Made by a program: the position numbers and the translations under genes. From contig JBAJFE010000050.1 in NCBI GenBank assembly GCA_037903355.1, forward strand, positions 310,001 through 374,000: a DNA stretch of 64,000 bases, given 5' to 3'. Within the stretch, counting starts at the first letter, position 1. Each line of letters opens with the position of its first letter. The notes beneath the pieces are model-generated. The model saw only the letters and a list, made by a program, of their open reading frames with translations, was not told the origin of the DNA and did no database searches. Positions 1 to 11,580 of this stretch are shown piece after piece. This DNA comes from Trichuris trichiura. Taxonomy: Eukaryota; Nematoda; Enoplea; Trichinellida; Trichuridae.

Positions 1-1345
1 ATGAGCCACCCTACAAAAAAAATAACATTTAATACGTAATAAGCATTTAGAGGAGAAAATTTACCTGGCATAAAGGCAAAAGAATACCCTTGAAAAAGGC
101 GGCAGGTTTATACAATGACTTGAAAAGAGCCTGCAAAAAGCAACTTGGCAATGCGAACATTTTGTACATCATTTCAAACTTGATATAACAGCCGATTCAA
201 CTTTTTATTGTCGACAAGGTCATCTTGAATTCGCGGCAACAAGACGATGTTGTAGAATCTACAAAAGAAAAGAAATCAAGGACGACAAGTTGCATTTCTT
301 ACTGTAGCAATCGAGTCGGAAGGCGTTTATTGCATTAATAGTAAAGCGCAAAACTTTGGGAATTTAAATTAGTCGGATAATTGCGATAAAGCGTCTGTAA
401 CGAAAGTTTGGCTTACTTCTCGCACATCCGACTGTTCATATTGGACGCAAAAATTCGCGTGGCTTGAAAAACGGCCGCGTTACTCCACTTTTCCGGTTCT
501 GTTATGTATAAGATCTGAAGAAATGTGAGCGTTTGCAACGCAAGGCTCAGTTTGAACCCTAACCTGTTCCCAGTTCACTAGTTGAGGAATTATCTTAAAG
601 GCTTTCGGTACTTTGCCAACCGTATAAGCGGACAAAGCCTTGCCAACATTCCTATACATTTCCAGCACTTCGGGATCCAAATCGCGAACAACAGCGTCGC
701 TTGAAGCAGCTAAGCGAGTTTTCATGTCTTCCAATTTTTCCTTGCTTGTATGCCACATCATGCTGGACAGAGCTTCCCTCTCATTTCGACTATTCGGGAA
801 AAGGCTGTCGAAGGCAGCCAAGTCGTCCTCGTCTACTTCGTATTCTTCATATTCATTCGACGCGGTAAACTCCTCCGTGCCGTCGGAATGCTCTGCCGCT
901 TCGCTTAGATAATTTTTCGCGACTTTCGAATTCCCCTCCTCGTCCGAATGATCACTAAAAGAAGCGCTAAATCTAGGCTTATTTTTTAAACGTAAATAAA
1001 GTATACTACGAACACAAAGCGGATGAAGTCAAGTAAAGCAAGTAAAAAACCTACTGCGCTCCCTGTTCTTCACCGTGCAGTTCATTTTGAAAGTCTCTTT
1101 GTTCCTTCGCAATTTTGAAAATCTTCCTCGACAATCTCTCGTCGCAAGACTAAAACTTTTCCATAAAAAATTGAGCATATCTGCTTCGATTGCTCCATTA
1201 CCTTGGCGTCATTGTCGTCGTCAGCTTTCGCTTGACTAGACTTTCTTTTTCTTGGCACGGCAAGCCTTTCTTCGAGTATCTGGTTTGCTAAAGGCTTCGG
1301 GCGCCTGCAGGGATCGCCGACAGACAGCTTCTTTACGCGAACCAT
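1..1345 (-). CDS. BYSL: Bystin (BYSL/Enp1 family), partial, 7 exons
   Basis: Bystin is a nucleolar/cytoplasmic factor for 40S ribosomal subunit maturation. I read exons at 1345-1202, 1149-1055, 954-564 (or 966-564), 514-417, 258-180, 130-65 and 10-1, with GT/AG borders and phases that all agree. The start ATG (1345-1343) opens a basic N-terminus with PLANQIL, matching the bystin PLADQIL motif. Exon 2 has ERLSRKI, exon 3 an acidic stretch then [19 protein letters not shown], exon 4 [10 protein letters not shown] and [10 protein letters not shown], exon 5 [14 protein letters not shown], exon 6 [20 protein letters not shown]. These are the family's most conserved blocks in the right order. The C-terminal half lies beyond the window edge. 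The acceptor of exon 3 has two in-phase choices 12 nt apart. It is head to head with the TTC33-like gene. Identification is firm; exact splice sites are inferred. Confidence 0.9.
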
Positions 1346-1713
1346 GGCAGATACGTAACGGAGAAGAACTATCCTCGTTCTACCGTACTTAAAGAAATGC
1401 AGGTACATAGGTAAGCATCGCTCTGAACTGACGACAAATCTACGAAAGGATCGTTTAAATAGCGTGAATTTCAACCTCAAAATTAAATTACATGCAAATG
1501 CACTGTTTACTCGAACATTTTAATGCCACGCTCAAAATTTTTTACGCGAACTATATAGCAAAAACATATTCATTTTTCATGACATAATTAATAACTAGTT
1601 GGCGGTAAACAGTTTGCTCTCGATCAAGATTATGTTGCTATGACGGAATTATGCTGCTAGTCGAACCTACTTTTCTTTTGTAACTCGGATGCGAAAAAAA
1701 TGCTTTTCGCGCA
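1346..1713. promoter_or_regulatory. Shared intergenic region between divergent genes
   Basis: This 368-bp gap separates the start codons of the divergent bystin and TTC33-like genes, so it must hold both promoters and 5' leaders. I see no clear TATA box at a fixed distance; a bidirectional promoter is inferred from layout only. Confidence 0.4.
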
Positions 1714-2416
1714 ATGACTTCGTTCACGTGGAAGAAGAAAGCGGAGAAACAGTTGCGCGATCATGCGAAACGTTGGCTTGCCGAGCTGTCCGAAGATGAT
1801 TTTGACGAAATTTGGTCGGCAAAACCTAAAAAGGTTATTTGTCTGGAGGATGCCGCTGCCAAGGCTGCTCGACTGGAAAATGAAGCCGTATTTTATGTAC
1901 AGAATGAACGTTACGCGGATGGATTAAGACGCTTACAGGAAGCTATTGAATTGAAAGAATCCGACGCGCGGTTGCATGATATGTTATCTCAAGTATAAGC
2001 GATAGGCTCGATTAAGGATTTCGATAAGCGCCATTTGGTTTAGATTTACCAAATTCGCGGCGAAGACTTTTTAGCGGTACAGTCAGCGCAGAAAGCCGTC
2101 GAATGCTCTCCTTTGTGGTCGGATGCTCATCAAACGCTTGGACGTGCGTTGCTCAATTTTGGAGAAGTCAAACTGGTTCGCCTTTTTTGCCACCTTTTCG
2201 AAATAGCATTTTTGCGAGAAGTTTCTCCTTTAGGCTGTACGCAGTTTTTCGCGCGCAACTCTTTTGAATCCAACCAATTGGGAAGTACGCAGCGAGGATC
2301 TTCCTTGGGCGCTAAGCGTGCTCACTGGCCAAGCAACTGTTTCAAAGGAAACTGGACTTGGCGAACAGCAGAGTTCAAACGCTGCTGTAGTTCGCAAAAG
2401 AGATTTTCTAGTTTAG
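1714..2416 (+). CDS. TTC33: TTC33-like tetratricopeptide repeat protein, 3 exons
   Basis: Exons 1714-1992, 2044-2175 and 2234-2416 join in phase 0 across introns of 51 and 58 nt to give a 197-residue protein. The N-terminus MTSFTWKKK matches the MASFGWKRK start typical of TTC33 (osmosis-responsive factor). Then follow an alpha-helical TPR region with ENEAVFYVQNERYADGLRR (about residues 57-75), a second repeat with SDAHQTLGRALLNFGEVKL at the end of exon 2, and NPTNWEVRSEDLPWA in exon 3, which parallels the NPEIWKEDLSWA segment of the family. The molecular role of TTC33 is poorly known; TPRs imply protein binding. Only the first ORF is open without splicing, so a naive call would stop at 1998. 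An AATAAA follows at 2509-2514. Confidence 0.85.
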
Positions 2417-2508
2417 TCAAGAGCACACGACAAACTATCGCTGCGTGCAAGCAACATGGAAAATAATGTGTTTCGCCCTAGTTTTTCACCGCGTCTTTTG
2501 GTAAGTTG

Positions 2509-2514
2509 AATAAA
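2509..2514 (+). terminator. Polyadenylation signal of the TTC33-like gene
   Basis: AATAAA 93 nt after the TTC33-like stop codon; the only canonical signal close downstream on this strand. Confidence 0.5.
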
Positions 2515-3589
2515 GTGTTTTCAGGTACCAAACTTAAAAAATAGCCATCGTACTTTGATAACCTAAGGTAAATGCAGCCGCTCTTCTACGCTTACGGCTA
2601 TTATCGGCTTTGGAAAAGAAGCCGCGCGCCAATCTTCACTTTCGGTCGTTATACCTACGCCGATTCGAATATCTTTCGAATGAGCGTATTTTGATAGTCG
2701 TTTCAAACTTTTCCAACTGCACAAAATTTTTGCCAGCCAGCTTGTAGATCACGTGGCAAATACAACTTAAATAATACGTTACGCGCTGCTTGCCGGAAAC
2801 CTCTTCTATTGCTCTTTTTGTCCAACGGCGACTACTGCGATTTCCTTGACTTTGCGTAATCGAAACCGGCTAATATTGTTTATCACTTACATTGTCTTTG
2901 CATGTTTTCGCTTTCCCGCGTCGCCTGTGTTCATTTTTACTACGCGAGCTTACCGTAATATTTGGCTTTCAGGTTACTTCGCGGTCGCGCGTATTATTCG
3001 CTTTCTTAATGCGTAAAAAAAAGCCATGTTTACGCCATACTAATGTGCGTTGAGTTTATATTCATGTTACGCGAATAAAGTGTGCCCGCTATGTATCAAA
3101 ACTCTTTTATCGCTAAAATATGCTAATAATATGTTTTCAGGGGGTTGTAATATTTTCGCTTCTTCATCTGGCGTAGGTTCCGTCTGAAAAAATAATTCAC
3201 TCTATTCAAACGCTTTTCATACATTGCCGTAAGTCTTCTTTCAATGCGATGTTGATAGCTTTACTGCGTCGCAGTGATTTGCTTTTTGTCTTTTAAACTT
3301 GTCTTAGCAACGTCTACCGAGTTGATCAACAAGGTTTACTACTCTCTTCGTTTACTACCTCCACTGAGTATTTACCATACGGCGGTTAATTATTGAATTC
3401 CAAGTAAACATCTTTTCTTAGTACCATTGGTAAACAATCTTACCCATTCTGTGCTGTCCCATTTAGCTTAACTCACCAAAAGCACTCTTGCCACTATTCT
3501 ACGTAAGTCGTTCGCTTAAAGCCCGGTCATAACGAAACGCCTTCTATTTCCGTATTTCTTTTACTCAACCAGGCTTAACTGTTGTACAT
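2515..3589. other. Gene-free spacer
   Basis: No open frame resembling a known protein and no paired splice signals bounding conserved coding were seen. It ends where the sequence starts to match the flank of the second fucosyltransferase unit. Confidence 0.5.
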
Positions 3590-4579
3590 AGGTGAGAGAA
3601 AAATCAGGTAGGCAAAAAATATCGAAGTCATAATAACATATGCCCAGTAATATTCGCGGAAGCAGTTTACATACGGCTCTTTGAAGTGACGTAGTTAGCC
3701 AAGTCATATTTATCTCGTTCCGTTTTATGTAAATTAGTGGTACGTAGAATTCTGAATCTTATCAGCCAGTTGCCAGTCTTATCTATTCTGTTGTTATTAT
3801 TATCTCTTATCAGTTTAGTGGTTTATATGGCGGCAAACACAGTTGCGGTTATAGTGCACATCGAATACATCTTTACCGCGAAATCTCGTTAGTACAAACA
3901 CGCCATTGTTCATGTAGTTGTGCTGGAAAAGAGCGCGAAGTTTCTGTACCCTTTGCACTAGAGAATGTTGGCTGAAGTACGGTAGGCTCCTCTTATCCGC
4001 GATACATTTTAACGTACAAATATTTGTTACATGCTAGACCATGTGATCCCTTTATTCATATACAATGCATGCTATACGTCTCAATGCTAGAACTAACTGT
4101 TGGGTTATGATGCCCAAGTTTATGAAATGAAATTCTAATGCATACGTAGAAACGATAGTTAAGTTAGAGAGTACTTTTCTGTCCGGTGACGGTGATAGCT
4201 GTTGGGCGCCAGCCAGCGAGTAAGCGAAATCTGTTTATTCATAAATCACAAAAGAGCGAAGGCTAACATGCGTAATTAGGCACCGTTAGCGTGATACCGT
4301 TTCTCCAACGGGAACAAAAAACTAGCTGCTGCTATTTGTGTAAGCAGCGTTATCAGACTAGCAGGGTTAGGTCCAAGATTTTGAAGTTCATTGTTACTGT
4401 AGTGGGTATTTATGATTTCCAAAACACAACAAGTACCTTCTTTCTTCATTCACTTTCCTTGACGATTGTATTACCAGCAATACTGAATGTTCTCATTCCG
4501 AAGTTTCATCGTCTGCCTTTAGTGATGCTCCGTCCACGCTAACTTGGTCCAACTGTTGACAGCATATGGAAGTTAACTG

Positions 4580-5818
4580 ATGGCTCATTTTGCAGTTATT
4601 TGCCAGAGGATATCATTCGCCTCATTAGCTCTTATCGCAATCGTTTTGGTGCTGCTAAACGGTTGGCGATGGCTGCATCAAAGCTCCATGAAAATTGAGC
4701 CAGCTCACATTCCGCTAAATCGGCCTCCTATATCGTTTGTTAACAAAAGAAATACGCCTGCTAGTCCATTGCATAGTGCGAACGTAAACGGTGACGTCTG
4801 TGAGAAGAAGAAGCCGTTGCTAATTCTTATGTGGGAAGACTATTCCGACGCGCATATTTCAAATGAATACTTGAAATACTGCTCAGACTTGAACTGTCGT
4901 ATAACTTTTGACAGATCATTAATTAACGAGAGCAGCGCTATTGTTCACTATGATCGTACTCTCAATCCGTCTGACCTGCCGCCGAGAAAGAGATTACCGC
5001 ATCAACATTATGTCTTCTTTTTAATGGAATCAGCCCATTATGTGTCTGACGTTGCCTTTAAGATGCTTCAGAAAGAGTATTATACTTTAACAATGACTTT
5101 CAGACGGGATTCGGATATATTTTGTCCGTTCGGGTATTTAAAGATAAGAAACCCGCCATTGAAAACGCCGCTATCAGTTTGGATGTCAATTGCTTCTTCA
5201 AAGCGAAAAAAGGTTGTTTGGGTTGTCAGCTTTTGCTACACGACCAGTCAGCGCGAGCTGTACGTCGCCGAGTTGCAAAAGTATTTGCATGTGGATACGT
5301 ACGGCTATTGCGGCACTTCGAAATGTCCCAAGATAGCCATAGCGGGTATGCAGCAAAGTACCTGCGAGGAAACGTTCAAAAAGAACTATAAATTTTACAT
5401 AGCATTTGAGAACAGCGCTTGCAAGGATTTCGTCACGGAAAAAATATTTAATCGAGTCGAATCGCACATGGTACCCATCGTTATGAAGCGTAGCTTCTAT
5501 GAACCGCTATTGCCGAAGGGTTCGTTTATCGCTGCGGATGATTTTAAAAGTCCAAAAGAGTTGGCCAAGTACATCGATTATTTGAATGGCAATTTGACCG
5601 CCTACATAGAGTATTACAAGTGGAAGGACAACTACGAAGCTGTTCCCTTTCCCGGCGGTTATCATATAGGAATGTGCCAATTGTGCGGAAGGCTTAGAGC
5701 GGACTCTGGTGTAGGAGCCGTCTACCCGTCTGAATCTGCGGCAGACATTGACAAATGGTACAAAGGAAGAAGCGAATGTCTTCCCGGTTATGGAAAGTGG
5801 CTGATTAACAGAAAGTAA
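4580..5818 (+). CDS. Alpha-1,3-fucosyltransferase, GT10 (array copy, type a)
   Basis: A single-exon 412-residue type II Golgi-type enzyme expected to move fucose from GDP-fucose onto N-acetylglucosamine of glycans. A short cytoplasmic tail is followed by a membrane anchor at residues 10-29 and a stem to about 75. The catalytic domain has TMTFRRDSDIFCPFG (171-185), the GT10 donor-site signature YKFYIAFENSACKDFVTEK (270-288) and a C-terminal CQLC pair (366-369), all family hallmarks. Length is normal. Distinguishing residues (SDVAFK, ELQKYL, AGMQQST) define 'type a', shared with the copy at 47921. AATAAA follows at 5874. The acceptor glycan cannot be told from sequence. Confidence 0.95.
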   Translation: MAHFAVICQRISFASLALIAIVLVLLNGWRWLHQSSMKIEPAHIPLNRPPISFVNKRNTPASPLHSANVNGDVCEKKKPLLILMWEDYSDAHISNEYLKYCSDLNCRITFDRSLINESSAIVHYDRTLNPSDLPPRKRLPHQHYVFFLMESAHYVSDVAFKMLQKEYYTLTMTFRRDSDIFCPFGYLKIRNPPLKTPLSVWMSIASSKRKKVVWVVSFCYTTSQRELYVAELQKYLHVDTYGYCGTSKCPKIAIAGMQQSTCEETFKKNYKFYIAFENSACKDFVTEKIFNRVESHMVPIVMKRSFYEPLLPKGSFIAADDFKSPKELAKYIDYLNGNLTAYIEYYKWKDNYEAVPFPGGYHIGMCQLCGRLRADSGVGAVYPSESAADIDKWYKGRSECLPGYGKWLINRK

Positions 5819-5979
5819 CTACGTTGTGCTAGAAAACGATTAAAATTTTTGCGTTGAGCGAATTGAAGCTATGAATAAAACCGTTACACTCTACTTCAAA
5901 AAAATTACTTAAATATTTCATTATCCTCCTTGTAATAATGTATAATATTTAAATTGTACGGATTAGTAGCCGCCGCTGC

Positions 5980-7582
5980 AGCGCAGCCCATCTACAAGAA
6001 CAAAGCATTCTCGCGCACACGCCAGCCAGCCACGCATAATGTGAATCAATCTCCTAACGAAGCGTTTATGCTCAACAACGTGCGACAGGTTAAATCTTCC
6101 AAAATTTGCATTACGGTACGCATCGAAGGCATACCGTTCACCATGGAAGTCGACTCTGGTTCTGATTTTTCTTTCATTTCGATAGGAACGTATGCAAGGT
6201 TATGGCCAATAAAAGGACCACTAATCTGACCATTCAATTTGCGAATCCGTGATTTCCAGAAAAATGCGATAAAACTCATGGGCTACTACGAAGTCAGGGT
6301 TGTATACAAACGTCACACGGCGAACCTGCGACTACTCGTCACTGAAACAGACCGAGAAAGCCTCTTAGGGCTTCAATGGTTCTCTCATTTAGGCCTGAGC
6401 ATTCATGGAGTCAACCAAACGCATTCCGATATTGAAGATTTCGTCTCAAACTGTGTTGTCTGCCAAACACATCCGCACTCACCTCCTGAGGCACCTGTAC
6501 ATCCATGGGAAATACCCTGAAATCCTTGGTCACGTCTCCATATAGATTTCGCTGGTCCATTCCAAGGAGAGCAATTTCTTATAATTGTTGACGCCTACTC
6601 GAAATGGCTTGAGGTAAGGCAGATGAGAACAACTACTGCAGCGAGTACTATTAGGGTACTTCGTGAATTGTTCGCTACACATGGACTCCCTGACTCCATT
6701 GTTTCCGACAACGGACCACAATTCACGTCAGAAGAATTCCAAACATTTTGTCGAGATAACTTCTTACAGTCCATAAGGGTGTCTCCGCACCACGCCTCAA
6801 GTAACGGACAGGCCGAGAGGATGGTACAGACAACGAAGGATTCCCTTAGGAAAATGATACACGGAAGCTGGGACAAACGTTTAGCACGTTTTCTGCTCAC
6901 TTCTCACATCACGCCATCCACGGTAACCGGCCTGAGCCCGGCAGAGCTACTCATGGGCAGCAAATTAAAAATCTGCTTGGATCATCTGCATACTGATTAC
7001 GTCCAGGATAGACAGTTAAGCCAGGATATACAGCTGGCTGCTACCATGAAAGAACGGAAATTTGAACCTGGCGAAGCAGTTTACGTTCGAAGACATGAAA
7101 GTGGACCTCCATAGGCTACAGCAGTTATTTCAAAACCTACTGGACCAGTGTCCTATGAAGCTACGACACAGGATGGGAAGCCCGCCAGAAGGAACGCAGA
7201 CCTCATCCAAAAAAGAAGTTCCGAAAATTTGCCAAATGGAAATGTGGCCAGTCCATCATCTCCTGCTTGAGCTGGAAAGGCCACAACTCCACAACCGCCT
7301 CCTCCGGTCCCCTCACGCCGAAAACGCTTACGAAACCGTCCAGACTGTTTGAAGGACTACGTGTGCTCAGGAGGGATGAGTGTTATGTCTTGAAAAAACC
7401 TTAGTTTAAACCTGCCAGTCAGTTGTTGCTGCTTGGATTCATATTAGCAGCAAATTTTTCTTCTGCCCCTGGCTAACTGTGGTTACGCGCGTTAGTTACT
7501 GATTATCGCTCGCTGTACAAATAAACGTTCCTTCGCTTGTTCTGCTCTGGCCGCACTACAGACCACTCCACGCAGGACAACA
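5980..7582 (+). mobile_element. Gypsy-type LTR retroelement, 5'-truncated and RT-deleted (copy 1)
   Basis: The fragment starts abruptly about 160 bp after the GT10 stop codon, just downstream of where the zinc knuckle lies in the fuller copy at 56 kb. It encodes an aspartic protease segment with the DSG motif (frame of 5954-6229), the start of the pol linker, then jumps directly to the integrase zinc-binding part (CVVCQ) and the catalytic core with VSDNGPQFTSEEF (6623-7114). Reverse transcriptase and RNase H are absent. A stop codon (6518-6520) and frameshifts break it. A polypurine tract precedes the 3' LTR. It is a dead relic. Confidence 0.9.
7381..7582 (+). repeat. 3' LTR of Gypsy copy 1
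   Basis: 202 bp from TGTTATGTC to GGACAACA, preceded by the purine tract AGGAGGGATGAG. The LTRs of the other copies match it from end to end. Confidence 0.8.
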
Positions 7583-8576
7583 CATAGGTGAGAGAAAATT
7601 CAGAAAGGCAAAAAATATCGAATTCATGATTATATGTGCTCAGTTGTATTCGCCGAAGCAGTTCTCCATCAGCTACTTGAAATGATGTAGTTAGTCAAGT
7701 CACATTTATCCCGTTCCGTTTTATGTAAATTAGTGGGATGCGTAGAAATCTGAACCTTATCAGCCAGTTGCCAGTCTTATCTATTCTGTTGTTATCATTA
7801 TCTGTTATCAGTTTAGTGGTTTATATGGAGGCAAACACATTTGCGGTTATGGTGTACATCGAATACATTTTTAGCGCGGAATCTCATTAGTACAAACGTG
7901 CCATTATTCACGTAGTTGTGCTCAAAAAGAGCGCAAAGTTTCTGTATCCTTTGCACTACAGAATGTTGGCGAAAAGACAGTAGGCTCATCTTATCCACGA
8001 TACATTTTAACGTAGAAATATTTGTTACATGCTAGACCATGTGATCGCTTTATTCGTATACAATGCATGCTATACGTCTCAATGCTAGAACTAATTGTTG
8101 GGTTATGATGCCCAAGTTTATGAAGTGAAATTCTAATGCATACCTAGAAACGATAGTTAAGTTAGAGAGTACTTTTGTGTCCGGTGACGGTGATAGCTGT
8201 TGGGCACCAGCCAGCGAGTAGGCGAAATCCGTTTATTCGTAAATCACAAAAGAGCAAAGGCTAACATGCGTAATTGAGCACCGTTAGCATGATACCGTTT
8301 CTCCAATGGGAACAAAATCTAGCTGCTGCTATTTGTGTAAGCAGCGATATCAGACTAGCAGGGTGAGGTCCAAGATTTTGAAGTTCATTGTTACTGTAGT
8401 GGGTATTTATGATTTTCAAAACACAGCAAGTACCTTCTTTCTTCATTTACTTTCCTTGACAATTGTATTGCCAGCAATACTGAATGTTCTCTTTCAGAAG
8501 TTTCATCCTCTGTCTTTAATGATGCTCCATCCACGCTAGCTTCATCCAACTGTTGACTGCGTATGGAAATTAACTG

Positions 8577-9818
8577 ATGGCTAATTTTGCAGTTATTTGC
8601 CAGAGGGTATCATTCGCGTCATTAGCTCTTATCGCAGTCGTTTTAGTGCTGGTGAACTGTTGGCGATGGCTGCATCAAAGCTCCATGAAAATCAAGCCAG
8701 CTAATTTTCTGCTAAATCATGCACCTATATCGTTTGCTAACAATAGAAATACGCCCGCTAGTCATTTGCATGGTGCGAACGGAAACGGTGACGTCTATGA
8801 GAAGAAGAAGAAGCCGTTGCTAATTCTAATGTGGGAAGACTATTCTGACGCGCACATTTCAAATGAATATTTGAAATACTGCTCAGCCTTGAACTGTCGT
8901 ATAACTTTTGACAGATCATTAATTAACGAGAGCAGCGCTATTGTTCACTATGATCGTACTCTCAATCCGTCTGACCTGCCGCCGAGAAAGAGATTACCGC
9001 ATCAACATTATGTTTTCTTTTTAATGGAATCAGCCCATTACGTGTCCAAACATGCCTTTAAGATGCTTCAGAAAGAGTATTATACTTTAACAATGACTTT
9101 CAGACAGGATTCGGATATATTCTGTCCGTTTGGTTATTTAAAGTTAAGAAACCCGTCGTTGAAAACGCCGCTATCGGTTTGGATGTCAATTGCTTCTTCA
9201 AAGCCAAAAAAAGTTGTTTGGGTTGTCAGCTTTTGCAAGTCGGCCAGTCAGCGCGAATTGTACGTTGCCGAGTTGAAAAAGTATTTGCATGTGGATACGT
9301 ACGGCTATTGCGGTTCTTTGAAATGTCCCAAAATAGCCATAGCGAGTATGCAGCACAGTTCCTGCGAGGAAACGTTCAAAAAGAACTACAAATTTTACAT
9401 AGCATTTGAGAACAGCGCTTGCAAGGATTTCGTTACGGAAAAAATATTTAATCGAGTCGAATCACACATGGTACCCATCGTTATGAAGCGTAGCTTCTAT
9501 GAACCGCTATTGCCGAAGGGTTCGTTTATCGCTGCGGATGATTTTAAAAGTCCAAAAGAGTTGGCCAAGTACATCGATTATTTGAATGGCAATTTGACCG
9601 CCTACATAGAGTATTACAAGTGGAAGGACAACTACGAAGCTGTTCCCTTTCCCGGCGGTTTTCATATAGGAATGTGCCAATTGTGCGGAAGACTTAGAGC
9701 GGACGCTGGTGTAGGAGCCGTCTACCCGTCCGAATCTGCGGCAGACATTGACAAATGGTACAAAGGAAGAAGCGAATGTCTTCCCGGTTATGGAAAGTGG
9801 CTGATTAACAGAAAGTAA
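8577..9818 (+). CDS. Alpha-1,3-fucosyltransferase, GT10 (array copy, type b)
   Basis: A single-exon, 413-residue type II GT10 enzyme, nearly identical to the 4580 copy. It has the same anchor near the N-terminus, the RQDSDIFCPFG block (with R to Q at the second arginine of the usual RRDSD, an uncommon change), the donor signature YKFYIAFENSACKDFVTEK and the CQLC pair. It carries one extra lysine in the stem. The 'type b' residues SKHAFK, ELKKYL, GSLKCPK and ASMQHSS separate it from the 4580 copy and link it to the 51947 copy. AATAAA lies at 9874. Intact and presumably functional; acceptor unknown. Confidence 0.95.
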   Translation: MANFAVICQRVSFASLALIAVVLVLVNCWRWLHQSSMKIKPANFLLNHAPISFANNRNTPASHLHGANGNGDVYEKKKKPLLILMWEDYSDAHISNEYLKYCSALNCRITFDRSLINESSAIVHYDRTLNPSDLPPRKRLPHQHYVFFLMESAHYVSKHAFKMLQKEYYTLTMTFRQDSDIFCPFGYLKLRNPSLKTPLSVWMSIASSKPKKVVWVVSFCKSASQRELYVAELKKYLHVDTYGYCGSLKCPKIAIASMQHSSCEETFKKNYKFYIAFENSACKDFVTEKIFNRVESHMVPIVMKRSFYEPLLPKGSFIAADDFKSPKELAKYIDYLNGNLTAYIEYYKWKDNYEAVPFPGGFHIGMCQLCGRLRADAGVGAVYPSESAADIDKWYKGRSECLPGYGKWLINRK

Positions 9819-9979
9819 CTACGTTGTGCTAGAAAACGATTAAAATTTTTGCGTTGAGCGAAATGAAGCTATGAATAAAACCGTTACACTCTACTTCAAA
9901 AAAATTACTTAAATATTTCATTATCCTCCTTGTAATAATGTATAATATTTAAATTGTACGGATTAGTAGCCGCCGCTGC

Positions 9980-11580
9980 AGCGCAGCCCATCTACAAGAA
10001 CAAAGCATTCTCGCGCACACGCCAGCCAGCCACGCATAATGTGAATCAATCTCCTAATGAAGCGTTTATGCTCAACAACGTGCGACAGGTTAAATCTTCC
10101 AAAATTTGCATTACGGTACGCATCGAAGGCATACCGTTCACCATAGAAGTCGACTCTGGTTCTGATTTTTCTTTCATTTCGATAGGAACGTATGCAAGGT
10201 TATGGCCAATAAAAGGACCACTAATCTGACCATTCAATTTGCGAATCCGTGATTTCCAGAAAAATGCGATAAAACTCATGGGCTACTACGAAGTCAGGGT
10301 TGTATACAAACGTCACACGGGGAAACTGCGACTACTCGTCACTGAAACAGACGGGGAAAGCCTCTTTAAGCTTCAATGGTTCTCTCCTTTAGGCCTGAGC
10401 ATTGATGGAGTCAACCAAACGCATTCCGATATTGAAGATTTCGTCTCAAATTGTGTTGTCTGCCAAACACATCAGCACTCACCTCCTGAATCACCTGTAC
10501 ATCCATGGGAAATACCGCGAAATCCTTGGTCACGTCTCCATATAGATTTCGCTGGTCCATTCCAAGGAGAACAATTTCTTATAATTGTTGACGCCTACTC
10601 AAAATGGCTTGAGGTAAGGCAGATGAGAACAACTACTGCAGCGAGTACTATTAGCGTACTTCGTGATTGTTCGCTACACATGGACTCCCTGACTCCATTG
10701 TTTCCGAGAACGGACCACATGTCACATCGGAAGAATTCCAAACATTTTGACGAGATAACTTCTTACGGTCCATAAGTTTGTCTCCGCAGCATGCCTCAAG
10801 TAACGGACAGGCTGAGAGGATGGTACAGACAACGAAGGATTCCGTTAGGAAAATGATACACGGAAGCTGGGACAAACGTTTAGCACGTTTTCTGCTCACT
10901 TCTCACATTACGCCATCCACGGTACCCGGCCTGAGCCCGGCAGAACTACTCATGGGCAAGAAATTAAAAACCTGCTTGGATCATCTGCATGCTGATTACG
11001 TCCACGATAGACAGTTAAGCCAGGACACACAGTTGGCATCCTCCAAGGAAGAACAGAAGTTTGAACTGAACCAAGCGGTTTACATTCGAACATACTAAAC
11101 TGGACCTCCATGGGTACCAGCAATCATTTCGAAACCTACGGGACCAGTGTCCTATGAAGCTGCGACACAGGATGGGAAGTCCGTAAAAAGGCACGCAGAC
11201 CTCATCCAGAAAAGAAGTCCCGAATATTCGCCATACGAAAATGTTGACAGTCAACCATCTTCTCCCCAGACACAAAAGCCTACAACGGCAGAACAGCCTC
11301 CTCCAGTCCCCTCACGCCCCAAGCGCGTACGAGACCGTCCAGCCTATTTGAAGGACTACATGTGCTAAGGAGGGAGGACTGTTATGTCTTGTAAATCCTT
11401 AGTTAAACCCGCCAGTCGGATATTGCTGCTTGTATACATATGAGCAGCTAGTTTTCTTTCTGCGGACTGGTTAACCGATCTTATGCGCGTTTGTCGCTGA
11501 TTATTGATCGTGGTACAAGTAAACGTTTCCCTCGCTCGTTCTTCTCTGGCTGCTCTGCATCCCCTCCACGCGGGACAACA
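9980..11580 (+). mobile_element. Gypsy-type LTR retroelement, 5'-truncated and RT-deleted (copy 2)
   Basis: Colinear with copy 1, with the same 5' breakpoint and the same missing RT/RNase H. The linker-integrase frame is open from 10239 to 10775, where a frameshift near 10670 ends it; the rest of the integrase is in 10778-11098 and a C-terminal proline-rich tail in 11147-11368. A purine tract AGGAGGGAGGAC precedes the LTR. Confidence 0.9.
11380..11580 (+). repeat. 3' LTR of Gypsy copy 2
   Basis: 201 bp, TGTTATGTC to GGGACAACA, same structure as the LTR at 7381. Confidence 0.8.

Larger units (their letters stand above)
3590..7582 (+). repeat. Tandem unit 1: 5' flank + GT10 gene + truncated Gypsy
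   Basis: From the motif CATAGGTGAGAGAAAA near 3590 the sequence matches the next block from 7583 almost colinearly: about 1 kb of flank, a GT10 gene, about 140 bp of 3' flank, and a Gypsy fragment ending in an LTR. Unit 2 begins exactly where the LTR of unit 1 ends (GGACAACA then CATAGGTGAGAG), so the LTR end marks the repeat junction. The 990-bp leader upstream of the start codon holds an 83-codon open frame (4291-4542) that recurs in all four units but looks like a by-product of duplication. Confidence 0.9.
7583..11580 (+). repeat. Tandem unit 2: 5' flank + GT10 gene + truncated Gypsy
   Basis: Second copy of the ~4-kb unit, colinear with 3590-7582. Its right border is the LTR end at 11580, where the fukutin-like inverted repeat begins. 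Confidence 0.9.

Noticed and set aside
640..912. Plus-strand ORF opposite bystin exon 3
   Set aside because: Antisense shadow of the acidic bystin exon; serine-rich because GAA/GAC codons read in reverse.
4291..4542. 83-codon ORF upstream of the GT10 gene, repeated at 8306, 49218 and 53223
   Set aside because: Its presence in all four units is explained by recent duplication of the unit; lengths differ (83, 77, 88, 67 codons), and in one unit it is cut by the 228-bp insertion. No family match.
5198..5467. Minus-strand ORFs opposite GT10 genes (also at 29054, 39540, 39891, 48293, 52298)
   Set aside because: They recur only because the sense gene recurs; all are antisense shadows.
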